The notes: a model not told the origin generated them from the sequence alone. 43,667 nt of DNA from Methanobacteriota archaeon (GCA_029556335.1 JAKQFA010000026.1:1-43667), one strand, 5' to 3'. Shown: positions 28,346-37,296, counted from the stretch's first letter. A program made the numbers and translations.

Positions 28346-29674
28346 TTAGATTTGCAAGTACTTGTCCTGTTCGTATCGGAATACTTGTATCCTGTAATCA
28401 TCCCATTCTTTTCTTTTTAATTCGTAAAAACGGGGGTATATATGTTCACCCAGGGATTTTTTAATAACTTCATCCTTTTCCAGAGCATGATACGCTTCCC
28501 AGAGGCTGGAAGGTAAGGTTTTTATACCTATCTCCTCCAAACCAGCTTCGTCCAATTCGAACACATCGATCTCCACTGGATCTCCAGGATCTACTTTATT
28601 TTTAATACCATCCAGCCCTGCTTCCAGCATGGATGCGAATGCTAAATAGGGGTTACATGATGGGTCTGGGCACCTAAATTCGATGCGTGTACCTTTTCCC
28701 CGTGAAGCAGGCACCCTAACTAGGGTGGAACGATTTTTCAACCCATAAGAGATGTATACTGGGGCTTCGTATCCTGGTACCAGCCTTTTGTAGGAGTTGA
28801 TACTGGGAGCCACCACACAAGCCAGTGCTGGGGAGTGCTTTAAGAGACCCCCCATGAAGTACAGGGCTTCCTGGGAAAGTTCGTATTTTCCTTCTGGATC
28901 ATAAAATAGGTTTTCACCATCTTGGAAGAGGCTCTGGTGGCAGTGCATACCGCTACCATTTTCTCCAAAGAAGGGTTTGGGCATGAAGGTTACCAGATAG
29001 CCCATCTTATCTACGATGGCCTTTATGGCTTGTTTGAAAGTTATAACTGCATCAGCAGTTTTTAAGGCATCATCAAACTTGAAACTTATTTCGTGTTGAC
29101 CAGGAGCCACCTCATGGTGGCTGGTTTCCACATCAAACTTCAGTTCCTCCAATCCCAGAACCAGTTCGCGGCGCATGTCTGTGCCCTGATCCATCGGTTC
29201 CACGTCGAAGTACTCTCCGCTATCGTGGGGACGTATTTTTCCATTTTCATCTTTTTCTACAATGAAAAACTCTGGTTCAGGTCCCACATTGTACTCGTAA
29301 CCTTTTTTTTCCGCTTTTTCCAGGGTTCTTCTTAATATGTAACGCGGGTCCCCTTCGAAGGGGGTTCCATCTGGCCGGCAGATGTCGCATATAAATCTGC
29401 AAACGCCTTTTTCTTCCGGTCTCCAGGGAAGGGGAGAGAAGGTGTCAGGGTCAGGTTTTATAATGAGATCACTGTCGTTGATGTTCACGAAACCAGCCAC
29501 TGAAGAACCGTCAAATAGGAGTCCGTTTTTCAATATCTCTTCAAAATCGTCTGGTTTAGCCAGTGGAACCGCCATGTTTTTGGGAGTTCCGTGTATGTCT
29601 ACAAATTGTAGCCGTACAAATTTAATGCCGCATCTTTCGATTTCTTGGATTACCTTTCCAACATTATCTTCCAT
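28346..29674 (-). CDS. glnA: Glutamine synthetase type I
   Basis: It makes glutamine from glutamate, ammonia and ATP, the main ammonia entry. The 442-residue length and motifs fit GSI: VRLQFVDIHGTPKNMAVP at the N-terminal barrel, DGSSVAGFVNINDSDLIIKP, the metal- and ATP-binding PEPEFFIVEKD, FKQAIKAIVDKMGYLVTFMP, NGSGMHCHQSLF, and NRSTLVRVPASRGKGTRIEF. A longer open frame runs up to 29851, but GGGAGG before the ATG at 29674 and the operator at 29702 show that the extra 59 residues are not translated. Expected to be repressed by NrpR when nitrogen is plentiful. Confidence 0.97.
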   Translation of the reverse strand: MEDNVGKVIQEIERCGIKFVRLQFVDIHGTPKNMAVPLAKPDDFEEILKNGLLFDGSSVAGFVNINDSDLIIKPDPDTFSPLPWRPEEKGVCRFICDICRPDGTPFEGDPRYILRRTLEKAEKKGYEYNVGPEPEFFIVEKDENGKIRPHDSGEYFDVEPMDQGTDMRRELVLGLEELKFDVETSHHEVAPGQHEISFKFDDALKTADAVITFKQAIKAIVDKMGYLVTFMPKPFFGENGSGMHCHQSLFQDGENLFYDPEGKYELSQEALYFMGGLLKHSPALACVVAPSINSYKRLVPGYEAPVYISYGLKNRSTLVRVPASRGKGTRIEFRCPDPSCNPYLAFASMLEAGLDGIKNKVDPGDPVEIDVFELDEAGLEEIGIKTLPSSLWEAYHALEKDEVIKKSLGEHIYPRFYELKRKEWDDYRIQVFRYEQDKYLQI

Positions 29675-29701
29675 TGAGTAAACCTCCCTGAAAATTACAC
29701 C

Positions 29702-29715
29702 GGAAAGATGTTTCC
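29702..29715. promoter_or_regulatory. NrpR operator at glnA
   Basis: GGAAAGATGTTTCC is a perfect match to the NrpR consensus GGAA-N6-TTCC, 28 bp before the glnA start and downstream of an AT-rich promoter region. nrpR itself lies 1.4 kb downstream. Confidence 0.85.
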
Positions 29716-29786
29716 TTTTACTGGTAGATAAATTATGTGGTGGAATATACTGAACTGATAAATGGAGAAAAAAACGGCTAAAAAAT

Positions 29787-30539
29787 CTACAATTTAACCA
29801 GTGAAAAAGGATTTTTCTTAAAAAGGTCGAATACCAGCATATCCGGGGCAAAAATTGGTGAACCCCGGGAAATAATTATTTTCATGGCTTCAAAGGCTTG
29901 TATGCATCCCACTATATTGGGCACTGAAGATGTGCTGGGAGGGATCTCTTGGCTTAGTTTTTCCAATTCTTCCATGAGCTCTGGGGTTAAATCTTTTCCA
30001 TGGGATGGTAATTTGAACATTTTCTCATAAGAAATTGTTCTGGAAGTGAATGTGGTTATCTGGCCTTTGGTTCCGTGAATTGCTCCATGTATAAAGGGAA
30101 TATTTCTTTTTAAAGCTTCTCTACTAAGTATTATTCTGCTGAAAAGGTTGTCTAGAGCGTCAATCACAACACTGCAGCCTTCCAAAAGCTGTGCCACATT
30201 TTCTGTTGTTAATTCCTGGGAAAATGCTTCCACATTCAATTGTGGGGAAATTTTAAGCAGGTTTTCTCTGGTTACTTCTGCTTTAAAGCGTCCAATATTG
30301 GTTGTGTCACTCATTAATTGTCGATTTAAATTGGAAATTTCGAAATGATCCTTATCTACCACCCTGATTTTCCCGATACCCATGCGGGCCAGCATCTCTG
30401 CAACTGCTCCTCCAATACCACCGCAACCCACCACCAGTATTTGAGATTTTTTCAACAGAAGCTGTTCTTCGGTACTGATTAATTTCTTCTGGCGATCCAG
30501 CATCTGCCAGTATTCCTTTTCCTTGTTTTTTTCTTCCAT
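29787..30539 (-). CDS. ThiF/MoeB/HesA-family E1-like protein, zinc-less
   Basis: Adenylating E1-like enzymes activate the C-terminus of ubiquitin-like sulfur carriers. The 250-residue protein has the nucleotide motif ILVVGCGGIGGAVAEMLARM, then VVDKDHFEISNLNRQLM and GRFKAEVTRENLLKISP with the ATP-binding Arg, Asn and Lys, and VVIDALDNLFSR. The four zinc Cys (two CxxC) typical of MoeB/ThiF are absent; near the usual second pair it reads PPSTSSVPNIVGCIQAFEAM. No sulfur-carrier gene lies nearby. Its partner and product (molybdopterin, thiamin or tRNA thiolation) are open. It lies upstream of glnA with a 112-bp gap. Confidence 0.82.
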   Translation of the reverse strand: MEEKNKEKEYWQMLDRQKKLISTEEQLLLKKSQILVVGCGGIGGAVAEMLARMGIGKIRVVDKDHFEISNLNRQLMSDTTNIGRFKAEVTRENLLKISPQLNVEAFSQELTTENVAQLLEGCSVVIDALDNLFSRIILSREALKRNIPFIHGAIHGTKGQITTFTSRTISYEKMFKLPSHGKDLTPELMEELEKLSQEIPPSTSSVPNIVGCIQAFEAMKIIISRGSPIFAPDMLVFDLFKKNPFSLVKL

Positions 30540-30828
30540 TTCCTCACACTCGATGGTAGTATTCTAATAAATTACTGTTAACTGGTGTAACTACTAATGC
30601 CTTCCATGTCAACCCTTATATGAACTCTTACATTATAGTATATCAAAAATATTATACTGAATCTCGATATTATGATCAGATGAAATGAACAGGGGGTATA
30701 AACGGATTAAAATCTATTAACTCCTTCTAAATCTGTTAATTCTACTAAATTGGGTGTTTTTGTCAAAAATACCTGAATCAACCCCTTCATGCGTGTTGAT
30801 TACAATGATGAGCTATGAAGAGGTTAAA

Positions 30829-31155
30829 ATGAATTACAAAAATAAACAGTGTATGGTGTTTGATGTGCATAAATTTGAAAAAGTCCTTGAAAAGATGTCT
30901 GAAATGTCTGAAGAACAGTTAGAACATGTTTTTGACATGGAAAAAAAGAAATTATGCATCTGTCGCACTTGCTCCACCTATACCCAGTGTATTGATGAAG
31001 GTGAAGAGGGTTTGTTCTGCATGATGGGTAGGAGCAATTGTGATGTGAACATTAACCAATGTGCATGTTCTGAATGTCCTATTCATTCCAATTTCCAGCT
31101 GAAATATGATTCGTTCTGTAGGGGCGGTTCGGAGTTGGATCAGCGAAATAAGTAA
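30829..31155 (+). CDS. DUF2769-like Cys-rich protein
   Basis: A 108-residue soluble protein with nine cysteines in two groups: CICRTCSTYTQC and then FCMMGRSNC-(8)-CACSECPI. The spacing and the GLFCMMGRS stretch resemble the methanogen family DUF2769, which probably binds zinc or Fe-S clusters; no function is known. GAGGT before the ATG at 30829 decides the start against the longer frame from 30754. A T8 terminator follows. The 214 bp upstream contain no gene that I can see. Confidence 0.75.
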   Translation: MNYKNKQCMVFDVHKFEKVLEKMSEMSEEQLEHVFDMEKKKLCICRTCSTYTQCIDEGEEGLFCMMGRSNCDVNINQCACSECPIHSNFQLKYDSFCRGGSELDQRNK

Positions 31156-31163
31156 GGATTTAA

Positions 31164-31171
31164 TTTTTTTT
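31164..31171 (+). terminator. Oligo-T terminator after the DUF2769-like gene
   Basis: T8 occurs 9 bp after the stop codon. Confidence 0.4.
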
Positions 31172-31209
31172 CTTGATCTTAATGTTTGTTCATAAAATAA
31201 AAGTTTGAT

Positions 31210-31322
<113 letters not shown>

Positions 31323-31436
31323 GTGGCTTATATGGTGTTCATTCTCATCTTTCTTAAAGTTTTCGATGTTTATCTGGAATTATCTTATTATGAATAGTGG
31401 CTAGTAATAATAGAATACTAGAATTGAGTGGTGACT

Positions 31437-32270
31437 ATGGTGGATGAACATGTGGTGGAAGCCTTAGGAAAAGCCCGGATCGTTATTAGAGATGGTAAAG
31501 TTGTAGAAATAGGGGAGCCACAAATTGAATACTGCCCCCTCTTCCACAAATACCGGGGAATGGAGAAAATAGACCTTCAGACTATAGAAGAGAATATTAA
31601 GTTTCGAATAGAAGATTTTGGTATGTGCACACCCCAAAGGCAACTCAAAATGAAAGATTTCCTGTCCTTCGGTATTTCCGAGACGCTGGGCACGCTTCTG
31701 GAGGAAAATTTAATTGAATGTGCAGTTATCGTGTGTGAAGGATGCGGCACAGTGATAATAGAAGATCCACAACTAATCCAGGGTATAGGTGGAAGGATCT
31801 CTGGAATTGTCAGTACCACACCCATTGAAGAGATTATTTATGCTGTTGATGCAGATCAAGTACTTGATATAAAAACTGCTGAAATAAACCAGGTAAAAGG
31901 AGTTTTAAAGGCTATAAATAAGGGATATCAAAAAATTGCCGTTACCGTGGCTGATGCTGCTGATGCAAGGGATTTGAGAGAGGTAGAAATCAGACATCTC
32001 GGAGTTGAAATCTACATATTTGCAGTGCACACTACTGGCATTTCCCTAGATGACGCGGAGGAGCTTTTTAAATATGCTGATGTTATCACCAGCTGTGCAT
32101 CTAAACATCTGAGATCTCTTGCTGAGCACTACAGAGTGTTTTCAGTAGGTGCTTCCATACCCATCTACGCTGCCAGTAGTAATGGTGAAAATTTTCTTAA
32201 AATGAGAATTGAAAAGATAGGTGGTTTAAAGGAAAAAAAGAAGGCAAAAATCCCGGATCCATTGATCTAA
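31437..32270 (+). CDS. Methanogenesis marker protein 8 (DUF2099)
   Basis: A protein found almost only in methanogens and relatives, counted among the methanogenesis markers; function unknown to me. The 277 residues hold the usual start EALGKARIVIRDGKVVEIGEP, EYCPLFHKYRG, FGMCTPQRQL, VCEGCGTVIIEDPQLIQGIGG, and a C-terminal TSCASKHLRSLAEH. Conserved Cys in CEGCG and TSC suggest metal binding. GGTGA lies close upstream; the ATG at 31437 or the GTG at 31440 is the start. It stands alone between a tRNA and a convergent CBS gene. Confidence 0.88.
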   Translation: MVDEHVVEALGKARIVIRDGKVVEIGEPQIEYCPLFHKYRGMEKIDLQTIEENIKFRIEDFGMCTPQRQLKMKDFLSFGISETLGTLLEENLIECAVIVCEGCGTVIIEDPQLIQGIGGRISGIVSTTPIEEIIYAVDADQVLDIKTAEINQVKGVLKAINKGYQKIAVTVADAADARDLREVEIRHLGVEIYIFAVHTTGISLDDAEELFKYADVITSCASKHLRSLAEHYRVFSVGASIPIYAASSNGENFLKMRIEKIGGLKEKKKAKIPDPLI

Positions 32271-32276
32271 CCTTTT

Positions 32277-32663
32277 CTATTCCTCATCATCCAAGCCTGA
32301 TAGGGCCCTTATCAGGGAGCTTTGGGTGATGAGTCCAATTAAATTCCCGTCATCAACTACAGGTATCCGCTGATAACCCATATCTGCCATGATGCGGGTA
32401 ATTTCCATGATGGGTGTATCTTTCTCCACCACTTTAAGATCTTTACTCATAAGATCATCAACTTTAAGCCCCAGTGCTTCGCCACCAGCCAGCAGAATAT
32501 CCCGGTGGGTTATAATACCAATTAGCTTCTTTTCATCCACCACTGGAAGACCACCCACATTACAGCGCATCATTTTAAGCTTGGCTGCAGCTACCAGGTC
32601 ATGGGGGGATGTTACTTGTACTTCCTGGATCATGATATCCTGTGCTTGAAGCTTGCTTATCAT
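32277..32663 (-). CDS. Two-CBS-domain protein
   Basis: A 128-residue protein made of two CBS domains: DIMIQEVQVTSPHDLVAAAK with GGLPVVDEKKLIGIITHRDI, and DLMSKDLKVVEKDTPIMEI with RIPVVDDGNLIGLITQSSLI. CBS pairs bind adenine nucleotides or SAM and act as energy or methyl-donor sensors. The partner is unknown. It is divergent from thiC, with only 45 bp between the starts, so the promoters must overlap. Confidence 0.9.
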   Translation of the reverse strand: MISKLQAQDIMIQEVQVTSPHDLVAAAKLKMMRCNVGGLPVVDEKKLIGIITHRDILLAGGEALGLKVDDLMSKDLKVVEKDTPIMEITRIMADMGYQRIPVVDDGNLIGLITQSSLIRALSGLDDEE

Positions 32664-32708
32664 AGATTTATTTCTATCCTGGTTCTATATTAAACTGAGG
32701 GATTAAAA

Positions 32709-33983
32709 TTGACACAGATGGAACAAGCCAAAAAAGGTCAGTTAACTGACCAAATCAGAAAAGTTGCAGATACAGAAGGTATAAGTTCCCAAAAATTGAT
32801 GAAAAGAGTTGCAACTGGAAAAATAGTCATTCCCTGTAATGTTAACCGCGAAACCTCTTCTATAGGTGTTGGTAAAGGATTAAGCACCAAGATCAATGCC
32901 AATGTGGGTTCTTCTCCAGAACTGGATGACCCTCAGCAGGAGGTGGAAAAAGCCATCTTGGCTGCAGAATACGGGGCTCACACAGTAATGGATCTGAGCA
33001 CTGGCCCCCGATTTAGAGAAGTAAGACGAGCCATAATTGATGCTATTCAAGCACCCATTGGCACAGTACCCATATACCAGGCAGGTATTATCTCTTCTAA
33101 AAATAAAGGGGCCGTGGTTGATATGGATGAGGATGATATGTTCTCAGCCATTGAGGAACAAGCCCGTGAAGGTGTGGACTTCATGACTCTTCATTGCGGC
33201 ATCACCCAGGACACGGTGGAAAAGATTCAAAGGTCAAAAAGGACCATGGGCATTGTAAGTCGTGGTGGAGCATTTCTCGCGGCATGGATAATTCATAATC
33301 AGCAAGAAAATCCTCTTTTTAAAAATTACGATTATTTACTGGAGATAGCCCGGGAACATGATGTTACCATATCCCTGGGGGATGGATTACGCCCGGGATG
33401 TCTGGCTGATGCCTCCGACATCCCCCAAATAGCTGAACTGAATATTCTGGGAGAATTAGTTCAGCGATCACGTGCTGTGAATGTTCAAGTAATGGTGGAA
33501 GGTCCGGGGCACGTTCCATTAAATCAAATAAAAACCAACATGCAGATCCAGAAAACCATATGTAAAGAGGCGCCATTCTATGTTCTGGGCCCCATTGTAA
33601 CGGATATGGCTCCGGGATACGATCATATAACTTCTGCTATAGGTGGGGCTATAGCGGCCAGTTCCGGTGCAGATTTTCTATGTTACGTAACCCCCTCTGA
33701 ACACCTATCCATCCCCAATCTCCAGGAAGTTAAAGATGGAGTAATAGCATCTAGGATTGCTGCACAGGCTGCTGATATTGTTTTAGGAATTGATAATGCC
33801 TGGAATCAGGAAATGGAAATGGCTAATGCCCGAAAAAACTTCAACTGGGAAAAGCAGTTTGAACTAGCAGTTGACCCGGTGAAACCGAGAAAATATAGGG
33901 AAAGGAGTGCATCGCCAACTAGGGATATGTGTACCATGTGTGGAGAGTTTTGTGCCCTGAGGATAGTTAAAGATAACTTTTAA
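32709..33983 (+). CDS. thiC: Phosphomethylpyrimidine synthase ThiC
   Basis: A radical SAM enzyme converting aminoimidazole ribotide to the HMP-phosphate half of thiamin. Motifs: IVIPCNVNRE, NANVGSSPELDDPQQEVEKA, TVMDLSTGPRFREVRR, DFMTLHCGIT, GIVSRGGAFLAAWI, VEGPGHVPLNQI, YDHITSAIGGA. The C-terminal cluster motif reads CTMCGEFC, that is C-x2-C-x3-C (C408, C411, C415), one residue shorter than the C-x2-C-x4-C of bacterial ThiC. TTG at 32709 follows GAGG; the TATA-like CTATATTAAA near 32690 would also allow a leaderless start at ATG 32718. Confidence 0.95.
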   Translation: MTQMEQAKKGQLTDQIRKVADTEGISSQKLMKRVATGKIVIPCNVNRETSSIGVGKGLSTKINANVGSSPELDDPQQEVEKAILAAEYGAHTVMDLSTGPRFREVRRAIIDAIQAPIGTVPIYQAGIISSKNKGAVVDMDEDDMFSAIEEQAREGVDFMTLHCGITQDTVEKIQRSKRTMGIVSRGGAFLAAWIIHNQQENPLFKNYDYLLEIAREHDVTISLGDGLRPGCLADASDIPQIAELNILGELVQRSRAVNVQVMVEGPGHVPLNQIKTNMQIQKTICKEAPFYVLGPIVTDMAPGYDHITSAIGGAIAASSGADFLCYVTPSEHLSIPNLQEVKDGVIASRIAAQAADIVLGIDNAWNQEMEMANARKNFNWEKQFELAVDPVKPRKYRERSASPTRDMCTMCGEFCALRIVKDNF

Positions 33984-34054
33984 AAAATTGATCATTACAA
34001 ACTATTAATAATATCATTACACTAATTAATAAATAAAAAAATTGGGGGAAAAGA

Positions 34055-34333
34055 ATGAATTTTAAGCATGTTAAAGGCGAAAATAAAGGTAAAATAGTTT
34101 TATTTGCTTTAAGTACTTGTGGCTGGTGTAATAAAACCCGAAAACTCATCGAAGAATTAGGGGTGGGGTACGATTATGTTTACGTAGATCTCCTGGAGGG
34201 CGCGGATCGTGATGAAGCAGTAGAAGCTCTTAAAATCTGGAATTCTAATTTATCCTTTCCTACTCTGGTTATCAATGACCAGGAATGTATCGTGGGTTTT
34301 GACCAGGACAAAATAATGGAGCTAATAGGATGA
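34055..34333 (+). CDS. Glutaredoxin-like protein (CGWC)
   Basis: A 92-residue thioredoxin-fold protein: IVLFALSTCGWCNKTRKLIEEL holds the CGWC redox pair, then YDYVYVDLLEG and SFPTLVINDQECIVGFDQDKI with the cis-Pro and GF motifs. It overlaps the next gene by four bases (ATGA), which encodes a ferredoxin:thioredoxin reductase-like protein, so it is likely that protein's substrate. GGGGG precedes the ATG. Confidence 0.92.
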   Translation: MNFKHVKGENKGKIVLFALSTCGWCNKTRKLIEELGVGYDYVYVDLLEGADRDEAVEALKIWNSNLSFPTLVINDQECIVGFDQDKIMELIG

Positions 34334-34833
34334 TTTCAGGGAAAAGTTCGGAAGAAATAGAAAAATATTATCATGACCTTAAAAAGGAGGTTGAAGCATC
34401 TGGATATCATTTCAGCCCGGATGAGGAATTTGTCAAAGAACTTCTAGAAAGTATTCTGGTCAACAAAGAGAGATATGGATACGAGGCCTGCCCTTGTCGC
34501 CTGGCTTCTGGTAACAGAGAAGAGGATTTGGATATAATATGTCCCTGCGACTATCGTGATCTAGATCTGGGGGAGTATGATGCTTGTTACTGTGGTTTGT
34601 ACGTTTCAGAAAGAATACTGAATGGTGAAAAAAAGTTTACTTGTATTCCAGAACGACGACCAGGCCCTGATGAACGAGCCAAGATTATGAACAAAAGTGG
34701 AGGTGTTGAATCGAACTTAACTTATCCTGTCTGGCGTTGTAAAGTTTGTGGATATCTATGTGCCCGGGAAGAACCTCCTGAGATATGTCCCATCTGTAAA
34801 GTGGGGAAAGAACGTTTCGAAAGATTCATGTAA
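34330..34833 (+). CDS. Ferredoxin:thioredoxin reductase catalytic domain fused to rubredoxin-like domain
   Basis: Residues about 5-115 are the FTR catalytic (beta) subunit: ACPCRLASG, IICPCDYRD and ACYCGLYVS provide the six Cys (three CxC) for the 4Fe-4S cluster and redox disulfide. Residues about 135-167 form a rubredoxin-like iron site (WRCKVCGYLC and ICPICK). The fusion would let electrons enter from ferredoxin or rubredoxin partners and pass to the coupled glutaredoxin. The variable FTR subunit of plants is absent, as in archaea. Confidence 0.92.
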   Translation: MISGKSSEEIEKYYHDLKKEVEASGYHFSPDEEFVKELLESILVNKERYGYEACPCRLASGNREEDLDIICPCDYRDLDLGEYDACYCGLYVSERILNGEKKFTCIPERRPGPDERAKIMNKSGGVESNLTYPVWRCKVCGYLCAREEPPEICPICKVGKERFERFM

Positions 34834-34942
34834 TTATGAGCATAAGTGAACTTTGTAGGGGGTGAGCAAAAAAGCGCAAAACCTATAATATTGAACTGAC
34901 AAAAACTATATAGATATTAGCTCATAGTCTGCGGTGATTAAT

Positions 34943-35761
34943 GTGGATATGGATCACATGTTTGAACTTTACGAGCAGGTTAAGGACGATGTGAAGTTCT
35001 TTATAGCCTCGGATGTTCGTGCAAAAATAATTATAAGTTTGAAAGATGGCTCAAAAAATTTGGCTGATCTAAGAAAGGACATTCATCTTAGTTCATCCAC
35101 TATACTGCATGGTATGAGTCAACTGGAAGAAAAGAATTTGATCTTTCGAGAGTCAGGAAATTATTCTCTCTCCCAGAAGGGTGAAATAGCAGCTTATAAA
35201 TTGATAGATCTGGTTAAATCTGTTTATTCTTTGAATAAATTGCAGAGTTTATTTTTACACCATGATATCAGTGCAATCCCCACCAACCTTTTCAAGGATA
35301 TAGGTTGTTTGGAGAATTCGCTAATAATCAAGGCCACTGAAACTGATATCATGAAGCCCCAGGACGTTAGGCTGGCCATGATATCTAAAAGTAAGAATAT
35401 TAAACATCTATCTTCGGTTTTTGATCTTTCCACCACCCAGATATTTTTGAACGCCTTGGAAAAGGGCGGAAAGGTTGAACTGGTTCTAACCACGGGCATA
35501 ATGGAAAAATTAGAAGAAACTATAGATAAACCGGCCCTTCAGAAGTGGGTAAAAAAAGGCAGTCTCAAATTGATGAAACTTGATGATGACGTCAAGATAT
35601 CTTTAACAATTGGAGACGATTTCATGACCATGGGTCTATTTTCAACCAGCGGAGCCTATGATCTCAATGTAGCCCTTATAAGTCAAGAAAAGGATGCATT
35701 GTCCTGGGGAGAATCTCTATACGAGTACCACCTCCAAAAAACCTCAAAACAATCGTTATAA
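34943..35761 (+). CDS. FilR1-type winged-helix regulator
   Basis: A 272-residue regulator. Residues about 15-80 are an ArsR-like winged helix (SLKDGSKNLADLRKDIHL then SSTILHGMSQLEEKNL). The rest matches the FilR1 middle domain (formerly DUF1724), which is common in methanogens: DIGCLENSLIIKATETDIM, then ALEKGGKVELVLTTGIME and MGLFSTSGAYDLN. FilR1 of Methanosaeta is tied to the FilI kinase and acyl-homoserine-lactone-type signalling. Here a kinase-like gene starts 28 bp downstream. GGTGA favours the GTG at 34943. Confidence 0.85.
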   Translation: MDMDHMFELYEQVKDDVKFFIASDVRAKIIISLKDGSKNLADLRKDIHLSSSTILHGMSQLEEKNLIFRESGNYSLSQKGEIAAYKLIDLVKSVYSLNKLQSLFLHHDISAIPTNLFKDIGCLENSLIIKATETDIMKPQDVRLAMISKSKNIKHLSSVFDLSTTQIFLNALEKGGKVELVLTTGIMEKLEETIDKPALQKWVKKGSLKLMKLDDDVKISLTIGDDFMTMGLFSTSGAYDLNVALISQEKDALSWGESLYEYHLQKTSKQSL

Positions 35762-35789
35762 GAACTAATATTATTTTCAGGTGGTTTAT

Positions 35790-37220
35790 ATGGACGACCA
35801 CAAGAAAGAAGCCCTAAAAAAACAGAAAAAATCTGATGAAAATTCATTACTGGGATTTGAAGAAAAATATTCAGCATTATTTAACTCTGATCCTACTTAT
35901 AAAATTATAATTAACTTGGATGGAAAAATTATCGACATCAATGAACAAGCTGCCCAAATCAGTTCTTCCCGTGACGAAATTATTGGCAAAAATTTCACTG
36001 AACTGAAACAGATTTTTGGTGAAGGAGAGGATCCTAAAAAATACAAGGAGATATTGTCATTAGTCCTGGCAGGCATTGATGTAGAACCAGTTGAAATAAC
36101 AATTAAAGATAAAAGTGGTTCCAACAAGTGGCTGGAGCTATATCCTTCCCTACTTGAAAAAGAAGGGGTACCGGTTCTGGTGCAGATCGTGGCCCAGGAC
36201 GTGACTGCCCGAAAGGAAGCAGAAATACAACTGGAATTCCAGAGTTATATTTTGAAAAATGTCCAGAACCCAGTAGTGGTGACTGATCTGGATGGAAAAA
36301 TAATATACTGGAACGCGGCTTCCGAATCAACCTTTGGTTATACTTCAGAAGAGGTAGAAGGGGATAGTATGGCTATAATTTTCCCCAATATAACTGAAGA
36401 TGTGCTTTTAAAAATTTTAAAGGGCCAGGTAAGAAGGAAGGGAAGTGTTGAGTACCAGTGCCAGAAAAAAGCAGGCCCACTGCTGTGGATGCAGATCAGC
36501 ATCAATCCACAATTAGACTACAAAGGTGATGTTTTAGGGTATATAAGTGTTTTTAATGATATAACCTCTATTAAAAGGGTTGAAGATGAATTAAAAGAAT
36601 CATTAAGCGAAAAAGAAATGTTGTTGGGTGAGATAAATAAACGGCTTAAGAATTACATGCAGATGATAGCTCGTCTTCTGGAATTACAATCCATCTACTT
36701 AGAAAATGTAGATGGTAGTGCAACTCTTCATGAAGGCCAAAACAGGCTAAAAGCCATGTTATTAATTCATGAAGGTCTTTCCAAGTCTGATGATCTGGCC
36801 ATAATAGACTTCACCCGATTCGTTAATAAGCTTAAAAAACAGTTAATGGGCATTTATGACTTGGAAAATGAAGAGGTAAATCTAAAAGCCCGGTTAGATG
36901 GCATAATGCTCGACGTTGACACTGCCATACCATGTGGCCTCATTGTCAATGAACTTCTGACGCAATCATTTAAGAATGCTGTTAATGGAAGGGTCCTGGA
37001 TATGAATCTGACTTTAGGACTAGACAACTCGGGACATTACAAATTAAGATATGAAGATACTTCGGAAGGTCTTTCAGGAGGATTAATCACCGAAAATAGC
37101 GATAGCATGATTATTATACGGACTCTGGTGAATCAGATTGAGGGTGATATGAAGATATCTCCTAACCACCCAGTGGTGGAAATTTCCTGGTTCAATCCAG
37201 AATATTCGGATCTTTCATAG
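35790..37220 (+). CDS. PAS-PAS-HisKA_2 sensor protein, kinase motifs degenerate
   Basis: A 476-residue cytoplasmic sensor. Two PAS domains (about 25-145 and 150-270; SDPTYKIIINLDGKIIDINE and LKNVQNPVVVTDLDGKIIYW) are followed by a HisKA_2 region and an ATPase-like domain. The H-box, usually E(I/V)HHR(V/I)KN, reads EINKRLKN: the phospho-accepting His is lost. The N-box (CGLIVNELLTQSFKNA) keeps NEL but lacks the second Asn, and the G-boxes are replaced (DTSEG for DNGxG; SMIIIRTLV for the GLxLV box). It is therefore probably a pseudokinase, sensing through PAS and signalling by contact. AGGTGG fixes the ATG at 35790. Confidence 0.88.
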   Translation: MDDHKKEALKKQKKSDENSLLGFEEKYSALFNSDPTYKIIINLDGKIIDINEQAAQISSSRDEIIGKNFTELKQIFGEGEDPKKYKEILSLVLAGIDVEPVEITIKDKSGSNKWLELYPSLLEKEGVPVLVQIVAQDVTARKEAEIQLEFQSYILKNVQNPVVVTDLDGKIIYWNAASESTFGYTSEEVEGDSMAIIFPNITEDVLLKILKGQVRRKGSVEYQCQKKAGPLLWMQISINPQLDYKGDVLGYISVFNDITSIKRVEDELKESLSEKEMLLGEINKRLKNYMQMIARLLELQSIYLENVDGSATLHEGQNRLKAMLLIHEGLSKSDDLAIIDFTRFVNKLKKQLMGIYDLENEEVNLKARLDGIMLDVDTAIPCGLIVNELLTQSFKNAVNGRVLDMNLTLGLDNSGHYKLRYEDTSEGLSGGLITENSDSMIIIRTLVNQIEGDMKISPNHPVVEISWFNPEYSDLS

Positions 37221-37296
37221 TCCACCACCTTCTTTTTAATGATAAATCTGGACAGCCCATTCAGAACACACCATTTCATTGTGGAGGGGATGCCTA

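Noticed and set aside
29675..29851. 59-residue N-terminal extension of glutamine synthetase
   Set aside because: It spans the NrpR operator and the promoter; a good ribosome binding site precedes the ATG at 29674, which gives the normal protein length.
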